From CAYOSU01 sp964541255 (GTDB taxonomy: Bacteria > Bacillota > Clostridia > Christensenellales > CAMQZB01), in contig CAZIPL010000040.1 in assembly GCA_964541255.1 (NCBI GenBank), forward strand, positions 1 through 13,841: a stretch of DNA of 13,841 nt, read 5' to 3'. A program made the position numbers and the translations under genes. Shown piece by piece: positions 1 through 7,831 of the stretch. Each line of letters starts with the position of its first letter. The stretch's first letter is position 1. The notes beneath the pieces were generated by a model. That model was given only the letters and a program-made list of their open reading frames with translations, did no database searches and was not told the DNA's origin.

Positions 1-2265
1 ATCTCCTGCAAGTTCTGGGGTCTCGGTTCCGACGGTACGGTCGGTGCAAACAAGAACTCCATCAAGATCATCGGAGACCACACCGACAAATACGTTCAGG
101 GCTACTTCTTCTATGACTCCAAGAAGTCCGGCGGTATCACCGTTTCGCACTTAAGATTCGGCGACCACAAGATCCAGTCCGCTTACCTTATCGACGCGGC
201 TGACTTCGTACAGTGCTCTAATCCCTCCTACATCACTCGTTACAACATGACGGGCGACATCAAGGAAGGCGGTTCATTCCTCTTCAACACCGACGCGAAA
301 TCGGCAGAAGAACTCGAAAACGTTCTTCCCGCTCACGTTAAGAACGATATAGCTAAAAAGCATATCAACCTTTATGAAATCTACGCTATCAAGATCGCAG
401 CAGAGCTTGGTCTCCGCGGAAAGACAAACACGATTTTGCAGTCCGCATTCTTCAAGGTTGCTAACATCATTCCTTACGATCAGGCAGTAGATTATATGAA
501 GAAGATGGCTTATAAGTCCTTCTCCAAGAAGGGCGACGCTGTCGTTCAGATGAACTACAACGCTATCGATTCGGCAGCTGCTAACCTCATCAAGATCGAC
601 GTTCCCGAATCTTGGGCTACGACGACCGAAGGCGCACCTATGGCTGAAGTTAAGGGTACGGAATACTTCAAGAACATCGTTCATCCCGTTGCAACGCTCG
701 AAGGCGACAAGCTCCCCTCCTCTGCGTTCAATGCAGACGGTACCGTTCCTACCGGCACGACTCAGTTCGAAAAACGCGGCGTTGCGGTTAACGTTCCTAA
801 GTGGGACGCTGAAAAGTGCATCCAGTGCAACCAGTGCGCATTCGTTTGCCCGCACGCTTGCATCAGACCTGCTGTCGTTAAAGACGGCGCTGATATGCCC
901 GAAACGTTCACGACAAAGGCTATGACGGGTAACCCCGGTTATCAGTTCAGGATTCAGGTATCTCCTCTCGACTGTATGGGCTGCGGCGTTTGCGCCGACA
1001 TCTGCCCCTCCAAGGAAAAGGCTCTTACTATGATTCCTTTCCACGAGATCGTCGAAGAAGAAACCGTCAACTACGAATACAGCGAGACCCTCGAAAAGGT
1101 AGACGTATCCGCTTGCCCCGGCTGCAAGAAGACGTCCGTTAAGGGTTCTCAGTTCGAGAAACCTCTCTTCGAGTTCTCCGGCGCTTGCGCAGGCTGCGGC
1201 GAAACTCCTTACGTTAAGGTTATAACTCAGCTCTTCGGCGACAGAATGATCGTCGCTAACGCAACGGGCTGCTCCTCTATCTACGGCGGTTCTGCTCCTA
1301 CTTGCCCCTACACGACAAACGCGGAAGGCAAAGGACCCGCTTGGGCCAACTCCTTGTTCGAAGACAACGCAGAATTCGGTTACGGTATCAACCTCTCCTA
1401 CGCTGCAAGAAGACACGCTCTCGTTGACGATATGCAGAAAGCTATCGCTCTCGGCGTAGACGCTGACACGGCTGAAGCTTATAAATATTGGATTGAAAAC
1501 AAACAGGACGCTAAACTTTCCGAAGTAGGCGCCGAAAAGGTTCGTGCAACCTACGGCAAGACCTATGACGGCGAACTCGGCGAGCTCGTTGAAACCATCA
1601 AGAAAGCCGACGACTGCCTCATCAAGAAGTCCATTTGGATCTTCGGCGGCGACGGTTGGGCTTACGATATCGGTTACGGCGGACTTGACCACGTTCTCGC
1701 AAGCGGCGAAGACGTTAACGTTTTGGTTCTCGACACCGAAGTTTACTCCAACACCGGCGGACAGTCCAGTAAAGCCACCCCGACAGGTTCTGTAGCTAAG
1801 TTCGCTGCAGGCGGAAAGAGAGTTAAGAAGAAAGACCTCGGTATGATGGCTATGAGCTACGGATACGTATACGTTGCTCAGTGCGCTATGGGCTCCAACA
1901 AACAGCAGCTCCTCAACGCACTCGTTGAAGCTGAAAGCTACAACGGACCTTCCCTCGTCATCTGCTACGCTCCGTGCATCAACCACGGTATCAACATGAT
2001 GAAGTCGCAGGCTGAAGAGAAGAAGGCTGTCGATGCAGGCTACTGGAACCTCTACAGATTCAATCCTGCTGCTCCTGAGGGAACTAACCCCTTCACTCTC
2101 GACTCTAAGGATCCTACGGGAAGCTACAGAGACTTCTTGCTCGGAGAAACAAGATATACGGCACTCGTTAAGTCTAAACCCGAAATCGCAGAAGAACTCT
2201 TCGAAAGAGCAGAGAAAGAAGCTCAGCAGAGACTTAATTCTTACAAAATCAAAGCAGGTAAATAA
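1..2265 (+). CDS. nifJ: Pyruvate:ferredoxin (flavodoxin) oxidoreductase, 5'-truncated by window edge
   Basis: This enzyme oxidises pyruvate and CoA to acetyl-CoA and CO2, passing electrons to ferredoxin in the cytoplasm; it is central to clostridial fermentation. The frame is open from base 1, so the ATG at 247 is internal; 754 residues are visible. They begin at a GLGSDGTVGANKNS motif typical of the CoA-binding region (about residue 420 of the family), so the full protein would be near 1,170 residues, the usual single-chain length. Two ferredoxin-type 4Fe-4S motifs are intact (fragment residues C273/C276/C279/C283 and C325/C328/C331/C335). A third-cluster CAGCGE motif follows (C396, C399). 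The thiamine-diphosphate motif runs from GDG (550-552) to N584 in YSNTGGQ. The conserved late cysteine is C659 in APCINHG. Codon use is strongly biased, as in highly expressed genes. A terminator follows 17 bases after the stop. A split or indole-pyruvate enzyme is unlikely, given the continuous domain order. Confidence 0.97.
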   Translation: MSCKFWGLGSDGTVGANKNSIKIIGDHTDKYVQGYFFYDSKKSGGITVSHLRFGDHKIQSAYLIDAADFVQCSNPSYITRYNMTGDIKEGGSFLFNTDAKSAEELENVLPAHVKNDIAKKHINLYEIYAIKIAAELGLRGKTNTILQSAFFKVANIIPYDQAVDYMKKMAYKSFSKKGDAVVQMNYNAIDSAAANLIKIDVPESWATTTEGAPMAEVKGTEYFKNIVHPVATLEGDKLPSSAFNADGTVPTGTTQFEKRGVAVNVPKWDAEKCIQCNQCAFVCPHACIRPAVVKDGADMPETFTTKAMTGNPGYQFRIQVSPLDCMGCGVCADICPSKEKALTMIPFHEIVEEETVNYEYSETLEKVDVSACPGCKKTSVKGSQFEKPLFEFSGACAGCGETPYVKVITQLFGDRMIVANATGCSSIYGGSAPTCPYTTNAEGKGPAWANSLFEDNAEFGYGINLSYAARRHALVDDMQKAIALGVDADTAEAYKYWIENKQDAKLSEVGAEKVRATYGKTYDGELGELVETIKKADDCLIKKSIWIFGGDGWAYDIGYGGLDHVLASGEDVNVLVLDTEVYSNTGGQSSKATPTGSVAKFAAGGKRVKKKDLGMMAMSYGYVYVAQCAMGSNKQQLLNALVEAESYNGPSLVICYAPCINHGINMMKSQAEEKKAVDAGYWNLYRFNPAAPEGTNPFTLDSKDPTGSYRDFLLGETRYTALVKSKPEIAEELFERAEKEAQQRLNSYKIKAGK

Positions 2266-2280
2266 TCTTGCTTGAATACA

Positions 2281-2313
2281 AAAGGACGACCGAAAAAGGT
2301 CGTCCTTTTTTTT
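2281..2313 (+). terminator. Rho-independent terminator of the pyruvate:ferredoxin oxidoreductase gene
   Basis: A perfect 9-bp stem (AGGACGACC at 2283-2291 with GGTCGTCCT at 2298-2306) closes a 6-nt loop. It is followed by seven more T residues (2307-2313), 17 bases after the stop codon. Flanking A and T runs extend the pairing and could let it also work weakly on the other strand. Confidence 0.93.
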
Positions 2314-2319
2314 GTGAAG

Positions 2320-2349
2320 AAAACGTCCCGAAAATATTCGAGACGTTTT
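2320..2349 (-). terminator. Terminator of the sialate-O-acetylesterase-type gene
   Basis: The arms 2320-2332 and 2337-2349 pair over 13 bp around a 4-nt loop. The single mismatch (C2328/A2341) becomes a G-U wobble in the minus-strand RNA, so that strand folds better. The T stretch on the minus strand (TTTTC) is short, which makes this a modest terminator. It lies 16 bases beyond the stop of the minus-strand gene and forms a convergent pair with the hairpin at 2283-2306. Confidence 0.7.
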
Positions 2350-2365
2350 GGTTTTTATTACGTTT

Positions 2366-3907
2366 TTATACTTCCTTGATGAACGGGATTGCGGGGATAT
2401 TAGCCGAGTTATAGAGATTGCACTCGTAATATGCCTTATGCATATAGTTGACGGTGAGCTTTTTGTTTTCGAAGTTTCCTTTCAAAACAAGGGTATCGTT
2501 ATCGAGAGTAAAGTCATAATCAACGGGAGTTTCGCAGTCGAAAAGCTCGAGGTCGTTAACTTTGTCTCCGTTAAGATTCAATCCGCCGTATACGTTTTTG
2601 AACGTAATCGCGATCTCGTTTCCGTTTCTTTCAACTTTATCTACCTCGGGAGCTTGGCAATCGACGTCTTCGCCGTAGGTATATCTAAGAGCCGAAAGCG
2701 CAAGACGTTTACCTACAACTTCTTTATTCTTCGGGTGAATATCAAACTGCATACCTGCGTCGGATATTGAAACCATATGCGCGTTTATGCCGCTGTCCTC
2801 TACCTTTTTCTGGCAATCGCGAAGAGTAGGATATTCCTTTCCGTTATTCGCTTCCGAGAACCAATAACCGAAAGGTGCGAGCTGAACGAAATAGAACGGA
2901 AGCTCTTTGTTGAAGGTCTTTCTCCAGCTTTCGATGACCTTAGTGAAGGAAATATCGTATATCGTGGGTCTTATGTTATCAGATTCGCCTTGATACCAAA
3001 TAACGCCCTTTGCAGACATCGGAGCTATCTTCAAAAGCATATTTTCATATAGTCCCGAAGGTCTATTCTCCCAAAGCGGGCTGGGGCCTTGAGCGGCGTT
3101 TTTCGCAATCATTTTCCCGTACATCTTCATAGTAGACTTCATCAAAAGCTTTTCGAAAACGTTGAATTTGCCAAACATTATCTTGTCGGAAATTCCGTTA
3201 CCCTTGCCTGTTGCCTTAGCCGTTCTTTCCGCCATGGATTTTGCGCTTACCAAAAGCTCGTCTCTGTTTTTCCGAACGTTTTTGTCGAAATCATCAACTA
3301 TTCCTTTAAGCTCGGGAGTCGCAAGCAACGTTTCTCTGTCCGTCCAAGCAGACGCGAGCGTTCCGCCCCAGTTGCAACCTACTATCGCAACGGGAACGTC
3401 GGGATAGCGATTTCTCAGCTCTTCCGCGAAATACTTTCCTGCCGCACAGAAATACATCGTCGAATCGTAGTCGTTTGAAAGCTTTCTCCAAACGTTATAT
3501 TGGGTCTTCAAGCCCCATTCAGCCTCTTCGGGGTATGCGTATTCGGGAACGTCGTAAAAGCGGTTATGCTCGTCTTCTTTGACCTTATGACCGTTTTTGT
3601 TATACGTTTCGTCGTATTTGAGCAAGAATTCCATATTCGACTGTCCGCCCGCAATCCAAACGTCGCCGATATCTACGTTGTTAAGAGTAATGGTCTCATC
3701 GCCGATAATTTCAACAATCGCGTCAAACGTTGCTTTTTGCGCGGGAAGATAAACCACGAAATCGCCGTCTACGGAATAGTCCCCCACTTTTTCACCGTTA
3801 ATCTTTACCTCGATTTCTAAAGCCTTGTCGGTTTTGCCGAAAAGCGCGATTTTTTCATCTCTTTGAAGGGTCATTCCGCTTTGGAAAATGTCTGCAAGTT
3901 TAATCAT
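2366..3907 (-). CDS. Sialate-O-acetylesterase-type SGNH hydrolase, cytoplasmic
   Basis: This 513-residue esterase probably removes acetyl groups from sugars such as O-acetylated sialic acids or hemicellulose fragments. The SGNH-type nucleophile is S90 in GGQSNMEF. The other family landmarks are GCNWGG (178-182), the WYQGESD block (304-310) and a D-x-H-P triad element (D389, H391). A beta-rich N-terminal domain (about 1-75) and a C-terminal beta domain (about 420-513) flank the catalytic core, as in the family. No signal peptide or membrane segment is visible, so it should act inside the cell on imported sugars. I chose ATG 3907 because AAGGAGA (3913-3919) sits five bases before it; an upstream in-frame ATG at 3943 lacks such a site. 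A promoter lies at 3982-4009 and a terminator at 2320-2349, so it looks monocistronic. The family is clear, but the exact sugar is not. Confidence 0.9.
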   Translation of the reverse strand: MIKLADIFQSGMTLQRDEKIALFGKTDKALEIEVKINGEKVGDYSVDGDFVVYLPAQKATFDAIVEIIGDETITLNNVDIGDVWIAGGQSNMEFLLKYDETYNKNGHKVKEDEHNRFYDVPEYAYPEEAEWGLKTQYNVWRKLSNDYDSTMYFCAAGKYFAEELRNRYPDVPVAIVGCNWGGTLASAWTDRETLLATPELKGIVDDFDKNVRKNRDELLVSAKSMAERTAKATGKGNGISDKIMFGKFNVFEKLLMKSTMKMYGKMIAKNAAQGPSPLWENRPSGLYENMLLKIAPMSAKGVIWYQGESDNIRPTIYDISFTKVIESWRKTFNKELPFYFVQLAPFGYWFSEANNGKEYPTLRDCQKKVEDSGINAHMVSISDAGMQFDIHPKNKEVVGKRLALSALRYTYGEDVDCQAPEVDKVERNGNEIAITFKNVYGGLNLNGDKVNDLELFDCETPVDYDFTLDNDTLVLKGNFENKKLTVNYMHKAYYECNLYNSANIPAIPFIKEV

Positions 3908-3981
3908 CTTTCTCTCCTTATATATATACTTTTTTTCTCTCAATTCTATTTTTTAAATCAATACATAAATATTGTAATATT

Positions 3982-4009
3982 ATTATATCATATTTTCAAC
4001 TTAAGTCAA
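3982..4009 (-). promoter_or_regulatory. Sigma-A-type promoter of the sialate-O-acetylesterase-type gene
   Basis: Read on the minus strand, TTGACT (4004-4009) is followed after 16 bases by a perfect TATAAT (3982-3987). TG one base upstream of the -10 box makes it an extended -10. The start codon lies about 75 bases downstream, leaving a short AT-rich leader. The run of consensus elements is good, but the start site itself was not observed. Confidence 0.72.
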
Positions 4010-4031
4010 TAAATTGAAAAGCTGCAAATAA

Positions 4032-4061
4032 AAAATACGGCGAACAAATTCGTCGTATTTT
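4032..4061 (-). terminator. Probable terminator of the YitT-family gene
   Basis: The 13-base arms 4032-4044 and 4049-4061 surround a 4-nt loop and carry one imperfect pair (G4040/T4053). The imperfect pair is a wobble on the plus strand and an A-C mismatch on the minus strand. The T run follows on the minus strand (TTTTTTATTT), 34 bases past the YitT-family stop, which favours use as that gene's terminator. Confidence 0.65.
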
Positions 4062-4095
4062 GACATTTATTTCGGCTTTTTTCGGAAAAATTCCT

Positions 4096-5097
4096 TTATT
4101 TTGCTTCTTCTTTCGTTTTCTCTTCAGACTTTGCGATATTTGTTTTAGGCGGCTGTGCGTTATGCTTTTTATTGGCAGGTTCGCCGTTTAGTAGATTATA
4201 TAAATCGCTGGTTTTTTGCGGTTTTTTAGGCTTTGCAAGGCCGTTGCCGATAGCGTCCTTGCAGTCTGTCGAAAATACAAACGCATTGGGGTCTGCCGAA
4301 AAGACGATTCTGTTAAGTTCGTTGACTTGTCTTCGAGAAACGAGGCACAAAAGCATTTCGTGCTCTTGCATCGAATACATACCCTTTGTCGCAATGCAAG
4401 TTACACCTCTTCCCATATCGTGAAGAAGATGATCTGCAATCTCCATATATTTATCCGATATTACGTAATACGCTTTTATCGAGCGAGGTCCTTCGGAAAT
4501 ATAATCGCACGCAAGACCTTCGACGAAAATCGAGAAGAACGCATAAAGCGCGACGATAAGCGTTTTGGTATATATGACGTTTATGGTGATTATGACTATG
4601 TTTATCGCGATGACGACGGTACCTATCGTAATCTTTTCGTTTTTTTGACGAATGATGTTGCCTATCATATCGGTGCCGCCCGTCGAAGCGTTGCCGCGAA
4701 TGACAAGCCCCAAGCCTACGCCGTCGATAAGTCCACCGTATAGCGAGCATAAAAGCGCGTCGTCCACGTTTATCACAAAGTCGATATAGTCAACGCAGAA
4801 CGAATATACAAGCATACTCAAAAGAGATAAGAACACAAACGGCTTACCGAGGTTTCTGAACGCAATGATGAAGATCGGAACGTTGAGAATAAAATATATA
4901 ACGCCGCGAGTGATGTTGATATTGAAAAAATCTCTAAATACGTTCGATAAAATCAACGCAAGTCCCGAAAAACCGCCCGAAACGATGTTTTTCGGCGCGA
5001 GAAATACCGAAAAGGAGAATGCCATTACCGCAGTTCCCAGCGTTACCATTATTACCCAGACCGCATAAGTCTTAAACGTCTTTGCTTTGGTATTCAT
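4096..5097 (-). CDS. YitT-family membrane protein (DUF161 plus DUF2179)
   Basis: This is a 333-residue integral membrane protein of unknown biochemical role. About six or seven hydrophobic segments are visible (roughly 12-33, 39-52, 65-82, 85-102, 114-133, 158-176, 178-198). Conserved family blocks are FLAPKNIVSGGFSG (32-45) and GNASTGGTDM (135-144). A soluble DUF2179 domain (about 206-285) follows, with the hallmark GRGVTCI and GMYS elements; it is thought to face the cytoplasm and resembles small ligand-binding domains. Beyond it is an unusual tail (about 288-333) rich in Lys, Glu, Pro and Asn, which looks disordered. GAGGA sits directly before the start at 5097. A 28-base hairpin (5111-5138) abuts that site, and no convincing separate promoter was found in the 141-bp gap, so the gene may be co-transcribed with the CofE-like gene upstream. 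The family is sure, the function is not. Confidence 0.93.
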   Translation of the reverse strand: MNTKAKTFKTYAVWVIMVTLGTAVMAFSFSVFLAPKNIVSGGFSGLALILSNVFRDFFNINITRGVIYFILNVPIFIIAFRNLGKPFVFLSLLSMLVYSFCVDYIDFVINVDDALLCSLYGGLIDGVGLGLVIRGNASTGGTDMIGNIIRQKNEKITIGTVVIAINIVIITINVIYTKTLIVALYAFFSIFVEGLACDYISEGPRSIKAYYVISDKYMEIADHLLHDMGRGVTCIATKGMYSMQEHEMLLCLVSRRQVNELNRIVFSADPNAFVFSTDCKDAIGNGLAKPKKPQKTSDLYNLLNGEPANKKHNAQPPKTNIAKSEEKTKEEAK

Positions 5098-5110
5098 ATT
5101 TCCTCATATA

Positions 5111-5138
5111 AAGCCTCTTAAAAAATATTAAGAGGCTT
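5111..5138 (-). other. Intercistronic hairpin just upstream of the YitT-family ribosome binding site
   Basis: A perfect 11-bp stem (5111-5121 with 5128-5138) closes a 6-nt loop. On the minus strand it ends only 13 bases before the YitT-family ATG, against the GAGGA site at about 5102-5106. The following bases (TATATG) form no real T run, so it is a poor terminator. An RNA-stability or translation-control element is possible but is inference only. Confidence 0.55.
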
Positions 5139-5238
5139 CCGTTAGTTTAGTATTATTGCCGCATACGCTCTTTTGTTTAACGCGATTGCAACAAAACAAG
5201 TTTGCCACAAGCGACATTTTCGATTGAGTTACGCTTTC

Positions 5239-6420
5239 TTATTTATTGTCTGCGTAGTTCTTGAAATAATTCTGAATGAGAATGATAGGCGTTCCCTTAT
5301 CGCCCGAACCGCTCGTCAAGTCGCAAAGCGAACCCAAAAGGTCGGTCAAGCGTCTCGGCGTCGTTCCGAGGGACTCGTTCTTGTTGACGAGGTTGTCGCC
5401 CTTTTCTCTTATAAGCTGTCTCATAGCTTCGGCAGCTTCGTCTCCGCTCAAATCTTTAAGAGCCGTATCTGCAAGATATTTGAGTTTAATCTCGTTGGGC
5501 TGTCCGTTAAGTCCGCTCGTATATGCGGGCGATACTACGGGGTCTGCAAGCTCCCAAATTCCGCCTACAGGGTCTTTGAAAGCGCCGTCGCCGTATACCA
5601 TGCATTCAACGGTTTTGCCGCTATATGCGTTGAGTTTTTTCTGGAGTTCGTCAACAAATTTCTGAGTGTCTCTCGGGAAAAGCTTTACGGAATCCTCGGT
5701 TGCCATATTGCTGCCGTAAACGCCGTAAGTCTCGTGATAACCGCTTCCGTCAACGGGTGCGTTCAAAATGTCCGCAAGCGTCAAAACGGTCTTTGCACCC
5801 TTTGCTAGAAGTGCCTTCTTGCTTCTTTCGCGAGAGTGAATGTCTGCGCAAATAACGGTGTCGGTATATTTCAAAAGTGCTGTGGTGTCGTTCGAAAGAA
5901 TAATTTCGGCATTGCCTGCAAGCTCTTTATAGAACGATATGTAGTCAACTCCCGTGAACGGGTGAACGGTCTTCGGGAAGACTTTTCTGAACTCTTCTTC
6001 AGTGAATGTTTCTACATAAGGATTGATTCCCTTGTCGAGCAAAAGATTGATGTCAAAAAGCGGATTGCCTACTTCGTCGGAGGGATAGGAAAGCTGAATT
6101 ACGAGCTTGTCTACTCCGCCTGCAATACCCTGAAGGAGCTTGGAAAAACGGTTTCTCGAAAGAATCGGGAACAACAAGCCGACTGTGCCGCCGCCCGTTT
6201 TCGCACGAACATCCTTAGAGATCTGGTCGCAGGTCGCATAGTTGCCTTGCGTTCTCGCAACAACGGCTTCCGTTACTGCAACAACGTCGCGGTCCTGCAA
6301 AACAATGTTGTTCTGCTCGCAAGCATCGATAACGCTCTTTGCTACGAGCTCTACGAGGTCGTCGCCCTTTTTGAAGATCGGCGCCCTAATTCCTCTTACA
6401 ACTGTACCTAGTGTATCCAT
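5239..6420 (-). CDS. CofE-like (coenzyme F420-0:L-glutamate ligase family) protein, long clostridial form
   Basis: This 393-residue protein resembles the F420-0 gamma-glutamyl ligase family. The N-terminal half carries a VVAVTEAVVARTQGN segment (47-60), matching the CofE pattern of a hydrophobic strand, a tE or qk residue pair, and a small-residue loop ending in a polar GN or GR. Further blocks likely to be conserved are KTGGGTVGLLFPILSRNRF (74-92), CADIHSRERS (191-200), and YGDGAFKDPVGGIWELADP (276-294). It is much longer than archaeal CofE (about 250 residues), as expected for a bacterial subfamily often labelled as this ligase in genomes that do not make F420. Its real substrate is therefore open; glutamylation of another acid or cofactor is a guess. 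AAGGAGA (6426-6432) is five bases before ATG 6420, and a strong promoter lies at 6462-6490. The YitT-family gene follows 141 bp downstream. Family membership is fairly sure, activity unknown. Confidence 0.8.
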   Translation of the reverse strand: MDTLGTVVRGIRAPIFKKGDDLVELVAKSVIDACEQNNIVLQDRDVVAVTEAVVARTQGNYATCDQISKDVRAKTGGGTVGLLFPILSRNRFSKLLQGIAGGVDKLVIQLSYPSDEVGNPLFDINLLLDKGINPYVETFTEEEFRKVFPKTVHPFTGVDYISFYKELAGNAEIILSNDTTALLKYTDTVICADIHSRERSKKALLAKGAKTVLTLADILNAPVDGSGYHETYGVYGSNMATEDSVKLFPRDTQKFVDELQKKLNAYSGKTVECMVYGDGAFKDPVGGIWELADPVVSPAYTSGLNGQPNEIKLKYLADTALKDLSGDEAAEAMRQLIREKGDNLVNKNESLGTTPRRLTDLLGSLCDLTSGSGDKGTPIILIQNYFKNYADNK

Positions 6421-6461
6421 AAATTTCTCCTTGAAATTTTATTGACCAAAAAAACATTATC

Positions 6462-6490
6462 AGTATATCACCACGGCTTGAAATTGTAAA
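6462..6490 (-). promoter_or_regulatory. Sigma-A-type promoter of the CofE-like gene
   Basis: On the minus strand TTTACA (6485-6490), a 17-base spacer and TATACT (6462-6467) each differ from consensus at one base. TG one base before the -10 box gives an extended -10. It lies about 40 bases before the start codon. A second TATAAT (6493-6498, minus) lies upstream, but its only -35 candidate is 20 bases away, so it is a weaker choice. Confidence 0.75.
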
Positions 6491-6790
6491 GAATTATAGG
6501 GCATTTTGGCGGTCTTTTTTGCAACTTTTTTTCGATATTCAATCTCTTTTCAATCGATGATTTTCTTTATTTAAAAATTATTTGTTTCACGATTTCGTCG
6601 ATTATCCGTTGATAGTTGCACACGATTGAGTTTTATCCCGATCAATTAAAAACTAAAATCAACCTCGCCAATAACTCAAAATAATGCAAGAAATACTTAA
6701 AAGATACGCTAAAAATTGTCTTTTAGTCTTAATCAATAATTAATATCGTAAACACCCAGAAAGAATTTGCGCAATACTATCGCTTATATA

Positions 6791-6850
6791 AAAACAAAAA
6801 CCGCTAAGAGATTCAATCGATTACTTATTTGAACCGAGTTTTCTTAGCGG
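6791..6850 (-). terminator. Terminator of the hydrolase-GH2-isomerase operon
   Basis: On the minus strand the 9-bp arms CCGCTAAGA and TCTTAGCGG (6801-6809 with 6842-6850) enclose about 32 bases that can form a small inner hairpin (6812-6816 with 6829-6833). They are followed by TTTTTGTTTT (6791-6800). The loop is longer than usual, but stem and T run sit 23 bases past the last stop of the operon. Confidence 0.8.
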
Positions 6851-6872
6851 CGTATAGTTTTTTATTTTGTTT

Positions 6873-7742
6873 TTAGAACAAATACTCGTCAAGATAAGCA
6901 AAATGCTCTTTCAAACGAGCTTCGTGATCGCTCTTTAATGACGGGAATTTATCGGGACGGCTATATTCCAAAGCAAGTTTTCCTTGATAACCGTCTTTTT
7001 TCAAGCGCTTTAAAATTTCAGCCAAAGGAATTACTCCCGTGCCCGAAAGGCAGCACTTCATCGACATTCCGTTTTTATTCCTTTCGGAATGGAACATCTT
7101 GTCGCGAAGCGAGGGCTTTTTGAGCTGAACGTCCTTTACGTGAACGTGGCAAATATACTCTTTTAGCGTCTCGTATGCGTCTATCGGGTCGTCGCCGTGA
7201 GGCAAGCAGTTTGCCGTATCGAGAACGAACTTCAAGCCCTCGACGTTTTCGAGAATATATTTACAATCTTCTATGCCCGACAAACACGAATAATCTTGCG
7301 GCGTCGTTTCAACGCATACCGTGATACCCATTTCTTTTGCCATTTCGATAGCAACTTTGAAGTACTTAACCAAAATCTCGCGAACCTTTTCTCTTCCCAT
7401 TTTCGTGCATACTTTTTCGTCTTTTAAAGTATTTATCGGGACAAGCATAAACAAATCGCTGCCGAGCTTTTTGGTTCTTTCAAGCTCTTTTTTCAAAAGC
7501 TCTCTGATTTTTTCGTCGGAATTTGTGAAGAACGAAAGTCTGCCGATATATACATACGGCTTAACGTCCGTTCCCTCAATTGCCGCAAGATATTCTAGCA
7601 AGCGATTGTCGCCGATTCCCATGATATCGATATACTTAACCCCCGAATCTTGGGCGATATCGATAATTTCCTTGGTAGTCATTTTCTTCATTGCTACATC
7701 GACTTCCATACCGAAAGTCATAAGACTAACCCTTTCTCTCAT
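6873..7742 (-). CDS. Sugar-phosphate isomerase/epimerase-like TIM-barrel protein (xylose isomerase-like)
   Basis: This 289-residue protein belongs to the AP-endonuclease-2/xylose-isomerase-like TIM barrels, which bind a metal and isomerise or epimerise sugars and related keto acids. The expected metal ligands are visible on successive strands: E145 (VETTP), D175 (LDTAN), H201 in HVHVKD, and E259 (LALEYS). Length is typical. It is the last gene of an operon, 89 bp after the GH2 gene, with a strong hairpin (7770-7799) in the gap, and a terminator lies just beyond it. AAGGAG (7755-7760) is about 12 bases from ATG 7742, which is long. A second ATG at codon 8 has AAAGGG eight bases before it, so the start is uncertain by seven residues. 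The place after a glycosidase suggests action on the released sugar. The family does not allow a precise reaction, and it could equally be an inosose, tagatose or hydroxypyruvate type enzyme. Confidence 0.85.
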   Translation of the reverse strand: MRERVSLMTFGMEVDVAMKKMTTKEIIDIAQDSGVKYIDIMGIGDNRLLEYLAAIEGTDVKPYVYIGRLSFFTNSDEKIRELLKKELERTKKLGSDLFMLVPINTLKDEKVCTKMGREKVREILVKYFKVAIEMAKEMGITVCVETTPQDYSCLSGIEDCKYILENVEGLKFVLDTANCLPHGDDPIDAYETLKEYICHVHVKDVQLKKPSLRDKMFHSERNKNGMSMKCCLSGTGVIPLAEILKRLKKDGYQGKLALEYSRPDKFPSLKSDHEARLKEHFAYLDEYLF

Positions 7743-7769
7743 AATAGATAATTGCTCCTTATTTTTTTA

Positions 7770-7799
7770 ATCGCCCGCTTTTATTTAAGAGCGGGCGAT
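7770..7799 (-). other. Strong intercistronic hairpin between GH2 and isomerase-like genes
   Basis: A perfect 10-bp GC-rich stem (ATCGCCCGCT 7770-7779 with AGCGGGCGAT 7790-7799) closes a 10-nt loop. On the transcribed minus strand it is followed by TAAAAAAATAAGGAG, an A run leading straight into the ribosome binding site of the next gene, so it lacks the T run of a terminator. It may protect or separate the two parts of the message; that is inference. Confidence 0.6.
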
Positions 7800-7831
7800 C
7801 TATTGCCTTGTTTTTAATAAATTCGACTATA

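Larger units (their letters stand above)
6421..6872. other. 452-bp AT-rich gap without a gene
   Basis: The left end holds the ribosome binding site and promoter of the CofE-like gene. The right end holds the terminator of the three-gene operon (6791-6850). Between about 6530 and 6790 the sequence is AT-rich with no ribosome binding site followed by a usable frame, no strong hairpin and no RNA gene that I could recognise. Confidence 0.7.

Noticed and set aside
274..1986. 570-residue minus-strand open frame opposite pyruvate:ferredoxin oxidoreductase
   Set aside because: It lies wholly antisense to a strongly conserved gene with biased codons, which produces long false frames; it has no ribosome binding site or family motif.
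6530..6790. Repeated TTCAATCGAT (6549 and 6812) and small CGAT palindromes
   Set aside because: Ten-base matches and short palindromes are expected by chance in AT-rich DNA and have no supporting structure.
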